Assembly (NCBI GenBank): GCA_024404675.1
Contig: JAKSPO010000001.1
Coordinates: 612,881-676,880, forward strand
Direction of reading: 5' to 3'
Origin: Lachnospiraceae bacterium
GTDB lineage: Bacteria > Bacillota > Clostridia > Lachnospirales > Lachnospiraceae
Length of the DNA: 64,000 nucleotides
Positions within the stretch are counted from its first letter, which is position 1. The number at the start of each line of letters is the position of its first letter. A program made the position numbers and the translations under genes. Of the stretch, positions 25,611 to 34,656 are shown piece by piece. The notes beneath the pieces are model-generated. The model was not told the origin of the DNA and made no database searches. It saw only the letters and a list, made by a program, of their open reading frames with translations.

Positions 25611-27164
25611 CTACGCAAGAAGACTCCATTCGCTGCAATCGATCACTCTGGTCGCAAGTCCCTCATAGAAATCAGGCTCATGGCAAACCATGATAATGGT
25701 TCCCTTGTACTCCTTCAGGGAACGCTTAAGCTCCTCTTTCGCATCAATATCGAGATGGTTCGTAGGCTCGTCAAGTACCAAAAGATTACTCTCCCGGTTC
25801 ATCAGCTTGCAAAGGCGAACCTTCGCCTGCTCGCCTCCCGAGAGGACTCTGACCTGGCTCTCGATATGCTTCGTGGTCAGACCGCATTTGGCCAGAGCGG
25901 CACGAATCTCATAGTTTGAGTAGCCCGGATATTCATCCCAAAGCTCGTCCATACAGGTCTTAGCACCGTCTCCGGAAAGCTCCTGCTCGAAATAACCGAT
26001 TGCCAGATAATCTCCGAGCGTAATCGTTCCGGAAAGCGTCGGAATCAGCCCAAGAATGCTCTTAAGAAGCGTTGTCTTACCGATGCCGTTGGCACCGCGA
26101 AGCACAACTCTTTCCCCGCGCTCCACATGAATATTAAGTGCGCGCGAAAGGGGTCTTTCGTATCCGATTACCAGTCCCTCCGTTTCAACAACGACACGGG
26201 ACGGCACTCTTGCATCCTTAAAATGAAACTCCGGCTTCGGTGCCTCCTTCGAAAGCTCGATGACATCCATCTTATCAAGCTTCTTCTGACGGGACATCGC
26301 CATATTACGCGTGGATACACGTGCCTTGTTGCGGGCTACAAAATCCTTAAGCTCCCTAATCTCCTGCTGCTGACGGTTATAGGCTGCCTCGAGCTGCCCC
26401 TTACGCATCTCATAAACCTCAAGAAAATGGTCATAATCACCGGGATAGCGCTCAAGGAGTGCATTCTCCACATGATAGATGAGGTTGACGACACTGTTCA
26501 GAAAAGGCATATCATGGGAAATCAGAATGAATGCATTCTCGTAATCGATGAGGTACCGCTTCAGCCACTCGATATGCTGCTCGTCAAGATAATTGGTCGG
26601 CTCGTCCAGTAGAAGGATATCCGGCTTCTCAAGCAAAAGCTTCGCAAGAAGAATCTTCGTACGCTGTCCGCCCGAGAGCTCAGTGACGTCCTTATCATAC
26701 CCAAGCGCATCCAGATCAAAGGCATGACCGATTTCATCGATCTTCGTATCGATATTATAGAAGTCGTGCTGCTCAAGCATCTCCTGTAGAACGCCCATCT
26801 CCTCCATCAGCGCATTCATCGTGTCCTCATCGGCCTCGCCCATACGCTCACAGATTGCATTGACCTCCTCTTCCTTCTCGTAAAGCCAGGAAAATGCGGA
26901 GGCTAACACGTCGCGAACCGTCATACCGGGCGTCAGCACCGTGTGCTGGTCCAGATAGCCGACACGCACATTCTTCGCCCAGGTAATCGTTCCCTCATCC
27001 GGCATCAGATGCCCGGTAACAATGTTCATGAAGGTACTCTTTCCTTCGCCGTTGGCACCGATAAGCCCGATATGCTCTCCCGCCAGAAGGCGGAAGGACA
27101 CATCACGAAAGATAGCCCGGTCGCCGAAACCGTGCGTCAGCTTGTCCACTGTCAAAATACTCAT
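25611..27164 (-). CDS. ABC-F family ATPase (ribosome-associated or resistance type)
   Basis: 517 residues with two ABC domains and no membrane segments. Walker A motifs are GANGEGKS and GANGIGKT, signatures LSGGQRT and LSGGEQAK, Walker B stretches LLLLDEPTNYLD and LLVLDEPTNHLD. A basic linker of about 80 residues lies between the domains. ABC-F proteins bind the ribosomal E site to ease stalled translation, and some protect from antibiotics. Family homology places the start at the ATG at 27164. This lies only 5 bases after the T-run of a terminator hairpin and 36 bases from the nearest GGAG, so its expression is probably conditional. Confidence 0.9.
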   Translation of the reverse strand: MSILTVDKLTHGFGDRAIFRDVSFRLLAGEHIGLIGANGEGKSTFMNIVTGHLMPDEGTITWAKNVRVGYLDQHTVLTPGMTVRDVLASAFSWLYEKEEEVNAICERMGEADEDTMNALMEEMGVLQEMLEQHDFYNIDTKIDEIGHAFDLDALGYDKDVTELSGGQRTKILLAKLLLEKPDILLLDEPTNYLDEQHIEWLKRYLIDYENAFILISHDMPFLNSVVNLIYHVENALLERYPGDYDHFLEVYEMRKGQLEAAYNRQQQEIRELKDFVARNKARVSTRNMAMSRQKKLDKMDVIELSKEAPKPEFHFKDARVPSRVVVETEGLVIGYERPLSRALNIHVERGERVVLRGANGIGKTTLLKSILGLIPTLSGTITLGDYLAIGYFEQELSGDGAKTCMDELWDEYPGYSNYEIRAALAKCGLTTKHIESQVRVLSGGEQAKVRLCKLMNRESNLLVLDEPTNHLDIDAKEELKRSLKEYKGTIIMVCHEPDFYEGLATRVIDCSEWSLLA

Positions 27165-27169
27165 ATGTC

Positions 27170-27197
27170 AAAAAACAGGGCCGAGCATCCCCGGCCC
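27170..27197 (-). terminator. Terminator or attenuator between the DUF1015 and ABC-F genes
   Basis: Arms GGGCCG / CGGCCC with an 8-base loop, then TG and six T residues ending 5 bases before the ABC-F ATG. The only ribosome site (GGAG, overlapping the DUF1015 stop) lies on the far side of the hairpin. See findings. Confidence 0.75.
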
Positions 27198-27204
27198 CTT
27201 CTCC

Positions 27205-28446
27205 TTAGCTTAATTTGTGAATGAAAAGACCGCTTCGCAGCTTGGGTTCAAACCAGGTGGACTTCGGCGGCATCAGAAGGCTTGCATCCGCAACCGCGAA
27301 CAGCTCGCTGATCTGTGTCGGATACATCGAGAAGGCAACCTCCATATCCAGTCCGACACGGCGCTCAAGCTCCTTAAGGCCACGAATTCCGCCGATGAAA
27401 TCGATTCGCTTGTCTACACGCGGATCACCGATTCCAAGCACCGGTCCAAGCAGATAATCCTGCAGAAGTGCTACATCAAGAGAGTCAACCGGATCGGTAA
27501 TGGCAAGCATCTTCTCGCTTGCGGCGAGGGAGTACCATTTGCCGTCAAGGAACATACCGAAGGTACCCTTCTTCGTCGGCTGGTACGGCTCATTGCCTAC
27601 CATACGTACCTCAAAGATACCGGAAATCTTAGCAAGAAAAGCATCCTTTGTGTAGCCGTTCAGGTCCTTAACGACACGGTTATAAGGAAGAATCATCAGC
27701 TGATCCTCGGGGAACAGCACGGAAAGGAAGAAATTGAATTCCTCGGTTCCTGTGTAGGATGGGTTCTCCGAACGACGCTTGAAGCCAACCTTTACGGCAC
27801 TAGCCGCACGGTGATGTCCGTCCGCAATATAAATCTGACCGATTCCGGCAAATGCCTCACGAATCGCAGTAACATCCGCCTTGTCGGCAATTCTCCACAC
27901 GTTGTGGGTGATTCCGTCGTCAGCGGTAAATGCGTAGAGGGGCTTTCCTGCCTTGTAGCGATTCATCACTGCGGAAATCACCTCATTACTTCTGTATGCA
28001 AGGAAGATCGGACCGGTCTGCGCGTTGCAGGTGTCCACGTGGCGGATACGATCCTGCTCCTTCTCCTCACGGGTATTCTCATGCTTCATAATAACGCCGT
28101 TAGCGTAATCGTCGATAGATGCGCATGCTACGATACCGGTCTGGGAACGCCCGTCCATGATCAGCTCGTAAACATAATAGCAGTCCTCGCTGTCGGTAAT
28201 ATAGGTACCGTCTGCGATTCTTGCCTCGAGAAGCTCCTTTGCCTTCTGATACACACGCTCGTCGTAGGTATCCACATCATCGGGCAGATTGCTCTCGGCG
28301 CGGTCAATGTTCAGAAAGGAAAGCGGCTCACGAAGCGCTGCCTCTTTCGCCTCCTTACGGTTGTAAACGTCGTACGGAAGTGCAGCAACACGGGATGCCA
28401 GTGCCTCGGTAGGTCTTACACAAACGAAGGGTTTCACATTTGCCAT
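27205..28446 (-). CDS. DUF1015 family protein
   Basis: 413 residues with the family landmarks YDVYNRKEA near the N-terminus, a central HENTREEKEQDRIRH motif and IYIADGHHRAASA. DUF1015 proteins belong to the ParB/sulfiredoxin-like fold and some relatives phosphorylate free serine (established for archaeal SerK); whether this one does is not shown. Cytosolic, normal length. The ATG at 28446 has GGAGATAG. Serine-pathway genes, which often accompany this family, are not adjacent here. Confidence 0.8.
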   Translation of the reverse strand: MANVKPFVCVRPTEALASRVAALPYDVYNRKEAKEAALREPLSFLNIDRAESNLPDDVDTYDERVYQKAKELLEARIADGTYITDSEDCYYVYELIMDGRSQTGIVACASIDDYANGVIMKHENTREEKEQDRIRHVDTCNAQTGPIFLAYRSNEVISAVMNRYKAGKPLYAFTADDGITHNVWRIADKADVTAIREAFAGIGQIYIADGHHRAASAVKVGFKRRSENPSYTGTEEFNFFLSVLFPEDQLMILPYNRVVKDLNGYTKDAFLAKISGIFEVRMVGNEPYQPTKKGTFGMFLDGKWYSLAASEKMLAITDPVDSLDVALLQDYLLGPVLGIGDPRVDKRIDFIGGIRGLKELERRVGLDMEVAFSMYPTQISELFAVADASLLMPPKSTWFEPKLRSGLFIHKLS

Positions 28447-28479
28447 AATTCTATCTCCATTCTTTTTAAATTCAAAAAA

Positions 28480-29217
28480 TCAGGTGTTCCAGTTATGCTT
28501 CGCAACCGACTGATGCGTGAGCACAAGGAATAAAGCGGTAAAGCCTGCCTGAATTCCGGCGCTCGCAAGATGCTCTGTATAACCGTCTAAGCTCGATGTA
28601 AACATCAGGTTCAGCTTGATCATAAAAACGCCTACGGAAATGACGATCAGCGCCGTCATAAGTCCGCTGTAGCGTCCTCTCGTAAAGATATTGTAGGCCC
28701 ATGCGGAGCACAGAAACACAAGAGCGATAAAGGAAGCCGCAATCAGAATATATTCAACCGCAGAAGCTAACACCATCGGCAGGGTCTGCTTATCCGGGAA
28801 CAGAAGCAGCCGGATGCCCTCAAGACCCTCGCGCTCATTCGGAAACGCATTCGAAATCCAGAAGATGTCTAAGACAAGCATCACCACATAGCAAAGAAAC
28901 GGTATCAGAAAGGCTACGGTATAGATACCGGTAAGCCCGCCGAGAAGCGTGCCGCGGTTGAAGCCTTTAGCAGCCCAGATTCCGTAAAATTCCTTCTGTT
29001 TCAGACCTTCGAGAAATGCCTTTCCGGCCGTTCCGATCAGAAGCACCGCCATCAGAAGCATCACAACAACGAACATCTCAATAACCGTCGAAACGAGCGA
29101 CGCTCTGCCGGAAATAATACCAATCGCCATGAAAACCTCCAGGACGACCAGCGATACAAGAAACATCACTACTGTCGGAACGATCTTCTTAAGGTTCCGA
29201 ATAATCAGTTCTTTCAT
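28480..29217 (-). CDS. Membrane protein of unknown function
   Basis: 245 residues with six hydrophobic helices, starting MKELIIRNLKKIVPTVVMFL at an ATG (29217) after AGGAGAG. Short charged loops and no enzymatic motif are visible. No recognisable family. It lies between DUF1015 and an SH3-domain protein gene in the same orientation, but a terminator precedes it, so it may have its own promoter. Confidence 0.65.
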   Translation of the reverse strand: MKELIIRNLKKIVPTVVMFLVSLVVLEVFMAIGIISGRASLVSTVIEMFVVVMLLMAVLLIGTAGKAFLEGLKQKEFYGIWAAKGFNRGTLLGGLTGIYTVAFLIPFLCYVVMLVLDIFWISNAFPNEREGLEGIRLLLFPDKQTLPMVLASAVEYILIAASFIALVFLCSAWAYNIFTRGRYSGLMTALIVISVGVFMIKLNLMFTSSLDGYTEHLASAGIQAGFTALFLVLTHQSVAKHNWNT

Positions 29218-29265
29218 GCGTACTCTCCTTAGCCCTCGGGAAGCCGAACCTGCGGCAGCCCTTAT

Positions 29266-29297
29266 AAAACGCTTGGGTGTGGTTTCCCACACCCAAG
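29266..29297 (-). terminator. Terminator of the SH3-domain protein gene
   Basis: Perfect arms CTTGGGTGTGG / CCACACCCAAG (29272-29282, 29287-29297) with a 4-base loop, then CG and TTTT on the minus strand, 25 bases after the stop codon. Confidence 0.8.
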
Positions 29298-29321
29298 ATA
29301 TCGATCCGGATTGTGCCCGAA

Positions 29322-30698
29322 TTACAATTCAATTAAATTCTTCTCCGCAAGCTTGTCCTTCTTCAGGAAACGAAGATCACGGCCGAAACGAACCTGGATA
29401 ACATCGGAATCGGTGTTGTCAATAACCTCGCCCTCGCCGTACAGCTTATGCGTGAAACGGTCATCGGGACGAAGGGCATCGAGCTTGCCGCGAAGAATCT
29501 CCTCCGGTGTCGGCGCGTCGTCCTCAAAATAGTTGCCAACAAGCGGGCTCTCGTCAAGAATGCTCGACGCGCTGCCTGCACCTGCAATTGCACTGTTAGA
29601 AGGTGTCTCGGTCTTCCCCTTCAAACGGTTGAAATAAGCAATATCCTCATCGGAGAAATCAGAATCGGAGCTGCTCTTCTTCTCGCTTACATCCGAAGCT
29701 CTGCTGGAGCGGAAATCATCGACAACCTTTACATCGTCGTCGGAAAGATCCATTCCGTCTTCCTCGTAAATATCCTCCTTCGGTGCCTTCTTCGCGGAAC
29801 CGAGTGCCACATCCTTCTCGTCGAAATCGTCATCGAATACGCCGCTAAGGTCAGGCTTAATATCAAAATCATCGTAGTCGTCTTCCACACGATCAGTCTT
29901 CACACCATTCGGACGACCGATATTCATACTTGCATAATACTGCTTCTTAGCGGTATTGAAATCGTCCTCGCTCTCACCGTCGATACGCTCCATCGGTCTG
30001 TGAGACTTGGAGAAACGCTCCATCTCCTCCTCAAGCTTCTTCTCCTGTACTCTCTGGAAGATCGAGTAAATCGCAACAAGCGCAATCAGAACAAGACATA
30101 CAATCAGAATCGGAATCCAATGATTCTTCTTAGGTGTATTCACAATCTCGTTCATGTTAGGCGGAAGCGTCGGGGTAAGCGTCGGGAAGGTCGGATCCGT
30201 CGTAATCTGCGCAGGCTCATCCGTAATAACCGGAACAGGCGTAGCCGTCGGCTCCGGAGTCGGCGTAGGCGTGAAGAGAATCTGGGTATTCTCTCTTGTT
30301 ACACGACCGATGTAAAGATAACCCTCAATCTGCTGTCCCTTAAACTCAGCGGTAATATGGTACCAGACATCAAGGTCTACGTCCTTGGTCTCGCCCCATA
30401 CAAATACCTCAGTACCCTTCGTAAGCTTAACAACCGTACCGTCATCAAGCTTCAGCTCGGGATATGCCTTAGAGCCCGGACCCGGACGAACCGTAGCCGT
30501 ATCGCTCTTAATGTAACCTCTGTAGTAACCGTTCAGGTACTGCTCCTTGTTGACATAGTCCTGAATCGGCGTAGGCGTAGGCTTGTTCTCAGCCTCCGCT
30601 GCCTGTGCATTGTTGACCGGTGCTGACGGAATCAGAACCAGGATGAAAGCCAGTGCCGTAAGAATTCCAAGGCAGGCTCTGAAAATTCTGTCCTTCAT
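29322..30698 (-). CDS. Membrane protein with extracytoplasmic SH3-like domain and acidic cytosolic tail
   Basis: 458 residues: signal peptide, a bacterial SH3-like domain at about 50-140 (YIKSDTATVRPGPGSKAYPEL), a Pro/Thr-rich linker, one transmembrane helix at about 205-225 and a highly acidic tail of 230 residues. The tail ends in a KOW/Tudor-like small beta segment (HKLYGEGEVIDNTDSDVIQVRFG). The last motif resembles the end of UvrD/PcrA-type helicases and is odd in a membrane protein. Start ATG 30698 is 8 bases after GGAG; an ATG six bases upstream is too close to it. Possibly envelope sensing; function unknown. Confidence 0.7.
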   Translation of the reverse strand: MKDRIFRACLGILTALAFILVLIPSAPVNNAQAAEAENKPTPTPIQDYVNKEQYLNGYYRGYIKSDTATVRPGPGSKAYPELKLDDGTVVKLTKGTEVFVWGETKDVDLDVWYHITAEFKGQQIEGYLYIGRVTRENTQILFTPTPTPEPTATPVPVITDEPAQITTDPTFPTLTPTLPPNMNEIVNTPKKNHWIPILIVCLVLIALVAIYSIFQRVQEKKLEEEMERFSKSHRPMERIDGESEDDFNTAKKQYYASMNIGRPNGVKTDRVEDDYDDFDIKPDLSGVFDDDFDEKDVALGSAKKAPKEDIYEEDGMDLSDDDVKVVDDFRSSRASDVSEKKSSSDSDFSDEDIAYFNRLKGKTETPSNSAIAGAGSASSILDESPLVGNYFEDDAPTPEEILRGKLDALRPDDRFTHKLYGEGEVIDNTDSDVIQVRFGRDLRFLKKDKLAEKNLIEL

Positions 30699-30749
30699 GT
30701 TCATTTCTCCTCTCTCATCATAAAACGAAAGTCATTCGTCGCATATCTT

Positions 30750-32507
30750 CTACATTCTGTCGGGTGCCTCAAAGGCAAGCATGGAAATACAATCATTCAG
30801 AATTGCCAGTGTCAGCTTCAGCAATACGATCCATTCCGACTTCTTCGTCTCATCGGACTCGGAAAGAATCTTATTCGCATGATAGAAGCCGTTAAAGCAG
30901 TTGGCCAGATCGTAAATGTACTGACAGATTTTCATCGGGGAAAGCTCTGCTGCCGCCTTCTCGACGCTGTCCGCAAATCTTGAAAGCGTAAGAAGCAGAT
31001 TCTTCTCCTCCTCGCCGTAATCACGTCCGCTCGGCGCCGATACCTCCACATCTCCGGGAAGCTTCGAAAGAATGGACTTGATACGAACCATCGTATAAAG
31101 GATATACGGTCCGGTATTGCCCTCGAACGAGGTGAACCGCTCCATATCGAAAATATAATCCTTGGTGGACTGGTTGGAAAGATCGCCGTACTTTAACGCC
31201 GCAAGACCGATTGTCTTAGCGATGCTTCTGCGCTCCTCCTCCGGCATATCGCGGTCCGCCATCTTATTGTAAACCTCATCGGCAATATTGCCGACAAGCT
31301 CCTCAAGTCTCATAACGCCGCCGTCTCTTGTCTTGAACGGCTTGCCGCCCTTATCGGTCATCGTACCGAAGCCGATATGTACGAACTCGGTTTCGGGGCG
31401 AACAAGCTCGGTCTTCTTCGCGCAGCGGAATATCTGCTCAAAGTAAAGTGACTGACGCTTATCCACAACATAAATAATCCGGTCGGGGTCGAACAGCTTT
31501 CTTCTCTCTACGATTGTTGCAAGGTCGGTCGTGTTATAAAGCGTAGCGCCGTCGGATTTCAGAATCATGCACGGAGGCATCTCCTTTGTGTCGGTCTCTT
31601 CCTTGACATCGACAACCAATGCGCCCTCACTGATTCTTGTATAGCCCTTGTCCTTCATCTCCTGAATCATGTCGGGAATGTAAGGCTGTGCGTCGCTCTC
31701 CTTCTTCCAGAGATCGAAATTCACGCCAAGGCTTTCGTAGTTCTTCTTCAGATCCATCATGGAAACCGTCATGATGTGCTCCCATAATGCATAATAGCCT
31801 CTGCGACCGTTCTGCAGCTCAAGAATAGCTCTTCTTGCGTCCTCACGGTAGTCCTCGTGCTCCTTGGAGTAACCGCTTGCAAACGGATAAATCTCCTCAA
31901 GTTCCGATACCGTAAACGGCGGCTCCTTCGGATACTCGCCGGTATAGTCGGGATCAAAATACACAAGCTCCGGCTGTCTTCTTCTGATCTCCGTGATGAT
32001 AAGGCCGATCGGGGTTCCCCAGTCGCCAAAATGTGCATCACCGATAACATTGTTGCCGGTATAACGGAGAATTCTCTTCACCGCCTCACCGATAACCGCC
32101 GGACGAAGGTGTCCGACATGAAGGGGCTTGGCAACATTCGCTCCGCCGTAATCCACAACAACGGTCTGAGGCTTCTTCGCAAGCTCAAGTCCGAACTTCT
32201 CCTCGTCCTTCATGGCAAAAACATATTCCGCAAGATACTGCGCGGAAACGGAAATATTGATGAAGCCGGGTGCCACCGCTTCGCAAAGCGAGAACATCGG
32301 GTCGCCGGCAAGTCCCGCAACCACCTCGTTAGCAATCATGATCGGTGCCTTCTTATACTGCTTGGCTGCTGCCATCGCACCATTGCACTGGTACTGACAC
32401 AGGTCGGGACGATTGGAAACCGTAACCGCAGCAAACCGCTCTTCATAGCCCGCAGCCACAAATGCAGCACTCATCTTCTCTGCAATCGTGGAAATAATCT
32501 TATTCAT
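30750..32507 (-). CDS. argS: Arginyl-tRNA synthetase
   Basis: 585 residues with the N-terminal additional domain, the HIGH-type motif HVGHLR in GGANVAKPLHVGHLRPAVIG and a C-terminal anticodon-binding DALR domain. The KMSKS loop is degenerate (GKPFKTRDGG), as is normal for ArgRS. It charges tRNA-Arg in the cytosol. The ATG at 32507 follows AAGGAAGAG; a longer frame upstream runs into the leader. It diverges from aspartokinase. No T-box specifier structure was recognised in the 120-base leader. Confidence 0.95.
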   Translation of the reverse strand: MNKIISTIAEKMSAAFVAAGYEERFAAVTVSNRPDLCQYQCNGAMAAAKQYKKAPIMIANEVVAGLAGDPMFSLCEAVAPGFINISVSAQYLAEYVFAMKDEEKFGLELAKKPQTVVVDYGGANVAKPLHVGHLRPAVIGEAVKRILRYTGNNVIGDAHFGDWGTPIGLIITEIRRRQPELVYFDPDYTGEYPKEPPFTVSELEEIYPFASGYSKEHEDYREDARRAILELQNGRRGYYALWEHIMTVSMMDLKKNYESLGVNFDLWKKESDAQPYIPDMIQEMKDKGYTRISEGALVVDVKEETDTKEMPPCMILKSDGATLYNTTDLATIVERRKLFDPDRIIYVVDKRQSLYFEQIFRCAKKTELVRPETEFVHIGFGTMTDKGGKPFKTRDGGVMRLEELVGNIADEVYNKMADRDMPEEERRSIAKTIGLAALKYGDLSNQSTKDYIFDMERFTSFEGNTGPYILYTMVRIKSILSKLPGDVEVSAPSGRDYGEEEKNLLLTLSRFADSVEKAAAELSPMKICQYIYDLANCFNGFYHANKILSESDETKKSEWIVLLKLTLAILNDCISMLAFEAPDRM

Positions 32508-32633
32508 GCGTCTCTTCCTTTCGCTGAAAATGTATTGAAGCCGTCCGTGCCGCGTAAAGCTTATGCTTTCGGGCAAATTCCGGCATTTTGTCGAATCTTC
32601 AAAAGGGGATAGCTCCCCATTCAAACCCAACTT

Positions 32634-32662
32634 ATCTTACCATAATTAAGCGGAAATGTAAA
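32634..32662 (-). promoter_or_regulatory. Promoter of argS
   Basis: Minus-strand TTTACA (32657-32662), 17-base spacer, TAAGAT (32634-32639), giving a leader of about 120 bases with a GGGGA/TCCCC hairpin. Confidence 0.6.
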
Positions 32663-32710
32663 GAAACGGAGCAAAAAAACTGAAAAGGCACAGTTTTTTC
32701 ACATTTTCCC

Positions 32711-32738
32711 TTGATTATTTACAAAAAAAGTGTATCTT
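32711..32738 (+). promoter_or_regulatory. Possible promoter of the aspartokinase operon
   Basis: TTGATT (32711-32716), 16-base spacer, TATCTT (32733-32738), 43 bases before the start codon. The -10 box is weak; TATTAT at about 32751 is an alternative without a -35 box. Confidence 0.35.
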
Positions 32739-32781
32739 AAAAGTCAGTGGTATTATATCTATAATAAAAAGGAGCCAAGGA

Positions 32782-34092
32782 ATGATAAAAGTAGTTAAAT
32801 TCGGCGGCAGCTCTCTTGCAAGCGCCGAGCAGTTCATGAAAGTGAAAGACATTATCGTATCGGATCCGGACCGTCGTTTCGTAGTGCCCTCCGCACCCGG
32901 AAAGCGTTACAGCGCAGACACCAAGGTTACCGATATGCTCTACTCCTGCTATAATCTCGCCGAGACCGACGCGGATTTCGACGATACACTGAAGGCAATC
33001 GCAACCCGCTATCAGGAAATCATCGACGGTCTTAAGCTGACCGTAAGCCTCGATTCGGAGTTCGAGAAGATTAAGGCCGACTTCAAGGCACATGCCGGTC
33101 GTGAATATGCCGCCTCCCGCGGTGAGTACCTGAACGGTATCCTTCTTGCAAACTATCTCGGTTTCGAGTTCCTCGATTCCGCAGAATACATCTTCTTCAA
33201 GGAGAACGGCACATTTGACGCCGAGAAGACGAACGACGTTCTCTCCGCAAAGCTTCGCGGTATGAGCAATGCCGTAATCCCCGGCTTCTACGGCTCTCTT
33301 CCGGATGGCCGTGTAAAGACCTTCTCCCGCGGCGGTTCCGACATCACCGGTTCCATCGTTGCAAGAGCCGTACAGGCTAACCTTTACGAGAACTGGACGG
33401 ACGTATCCGGCTGTCTTGTAACCGACCCCCGCATCGTTGAGAATCCGAAGGTTATCGACGTTATCACCTATCGCGAGCTTCGTGAGCTTGCTTACATGGG
33501 CTTCAACGTTTTGCACGAGGATGCTATCTTCCCGGTAAGAACCGCAGGTATCCCGATCAACATCAAGAACACCAACGCTCCGAAGGATCCCGGTACGCTC
33601 ATCGTTGAGAACACTTCCCGTAAGCCCGGCTTTACCATCACCGGTGTTGCCGGAAAGAAAGGCTTTACCGCCATCAACATCGAGAAGGATATGATGAACG
33701 CCGAGATCGGCTTCTGCCGTCGCGTGCTGCAGGCCTTTGAGGACAACGGCATCAGCTTCGAGCATATGCCCTCCGGTATCGACACCATGACGGTTGTCGT
33801 TCATCAGTCCGAATTTGAGACAAAGGAGCAGACCGTTCTTGCAGAGATTCGTAAGCTGACGAACCCCGATTCCATCGATATCTCCACAGACATTGCACTT
33901 CTTGCAGTCGTTGGCCGCGGTATGAGAAGCAATCGTGGTGTTGCGGCGAAGATTTTCAGTGCCCTCGACCGCGCTTCCATCAACATCCGCATGATTGACC
34001 AGGGTTCCAGTGAGCTGAACATCATCATCGGTGTTTCGAACAACGATTTCGAGGATGCCATCAACGTGATTTATCACGCATTCGTACAGTAA
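32782..34092 (+). CDS. Aspartate kinase
   Basis: 436 residues: kinase domain starting with KFGGSSLASAEQF, active-site region TFSRGGSDITGSIVA, and two C-terminal ACT domains ending in MIDQGSSELNIIIGV. The enzyme phosphorylates aspartate as the first step to lysine, threonine and methionine, and the ACT domains usually bind an end-product inhibitor. Which one cannot be read from sequence. The ATG follows AAAGGAGCC. It heads an operon with a cyclophilin and TmcAL. A long open frame on the opposite strand is a codon-bias shadow. Confidence 0.93.
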   Translation: MIKVVKFGGSSLASAEQFMKVKDIIVSDPDRRFVVPSAPGKRYSADTKVTDMLYSCYNLAETDADFDDTLKAIATRYQEIIDGLKLTVSLDSEFEKIKADFKAHAGREYAASRGEYLNGILLANYLGFEFLDSAEYIFFKENGTFDAEKTNDVLSAKLRGMSNAVIPGFYGSLPDGRVKTFSRGGSDITGSIVARAVQANLYENWTDVSGCLVTDPRIVENPKVIDVITYRELRELAYMGFNVLHEDAIFPVRTAGIPINIKNTNAPKDPGTLIVENTSRKPGFTITGVAGKKGFTAINIEKDMMNAEIGFCRRVLQAFEDNGISFEHMPSGIDTMTVVVHQSEFETKEQTVLAEIRKLTNPDSIDISTDIALLAVVGRGMRSNRGVAAKIFSALDRASINIRMIDQGSSELNIIIGVSNNDFEDAINVIYHAFVQ

Positions 34093-34134
34093 ATGTCACA
34101 CATTTTCCGCTAAAACAGAAAGGAGATTTCTATT

Positions 34135-34656
34135 ATGGCACAGAATCCTATTGTTACCTTCGTTATGGACGACGGCGGCATCATGAAGGCCGAGCTCTAT
34201 CCGGAGGTTGCTCCCAATACCGTTAACAATTTCATCTCCCTCGTTCAGAAGGGCTTTTACAACGGACTTACCTTCCACCGCGTTATTTCCGGCTTTATGA
34301 TTCAGGGCGGCTGCCCTCTCGGAACCGGTACTGGTAACCCGGGCTACAGTATCAAGGGTGAGTTCTCTCACAACGGTGTAAAGAACGATCTGAAGCACAC
34401 TCCCGGTGTTCTTTCCATGGCAAGATCGATGCATCCGGACTCCGCAGGCTCCCAGTTCTTCATCATGCACGAGACCTCTCCGCACCTTGACGGCGAGTAC
34501 GCAGCTTTCGGTAAGGTTATCGAGGGCCTTGACACCGTAGATGCCATCGCAAGAGTTCGTACCGGTTGGGGCGACAAGCCGGTTACTCCCGTAATCATGA
34601 AGGAGGTTACCGTCGAGACCTTCGGCGAGACCTATCCCGAGCCGGTTAAGCGCTAA
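34135..34656 (+). CDS. Peptidyl-prolyl cis-trans isomerase, cyclophilin type
   Basis: 173 residues, close to a single cyclophilin domain, without signal peptide. Conserved pieces are visible: FHRVISGFMIQGGCPLGTG, LSMARSMHPDSAGSQFFIM (usual catalytic and binding residues) and YAAFGKVIEGLDTVD. It speeds prolyl isomerisation during folding in the cytosol. ATG at 34135 follows AAAGGAGAT; its stop codon shares a base with the next start (TAATG), so the next gene is coupled. Confidence 0.93.
   Translation: MAQNPIVTFVMDDGGIMKAELYPEVAPNTVNNFISLVQKGFYNGLTFHRVISGFMIQGGCPLGTGTGNPGYSIKGEFSHNGVKNDLKHTPGVLSMARSMHPDSAGSQFFIMHETSPHLDGEYAAFGKVIEGLDTVDAIARVRTGWGDKPVTPVIMKEVTVETFGETYPEPVKR

Noticed and set aside
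32508..32630. T-box riboswitch in the argS leader
   Set aside because: A leader of about 120 bases is too short, and neither the conserved T-box sequence nor an antiterminator pair was seen.
32737..34077. 446-codon open frame antisense to aspartokinase
   Set aside because: It is the mirror of a strongly codon-biased aspartokinase gene, has no ribosome site and no recognisable protein features.
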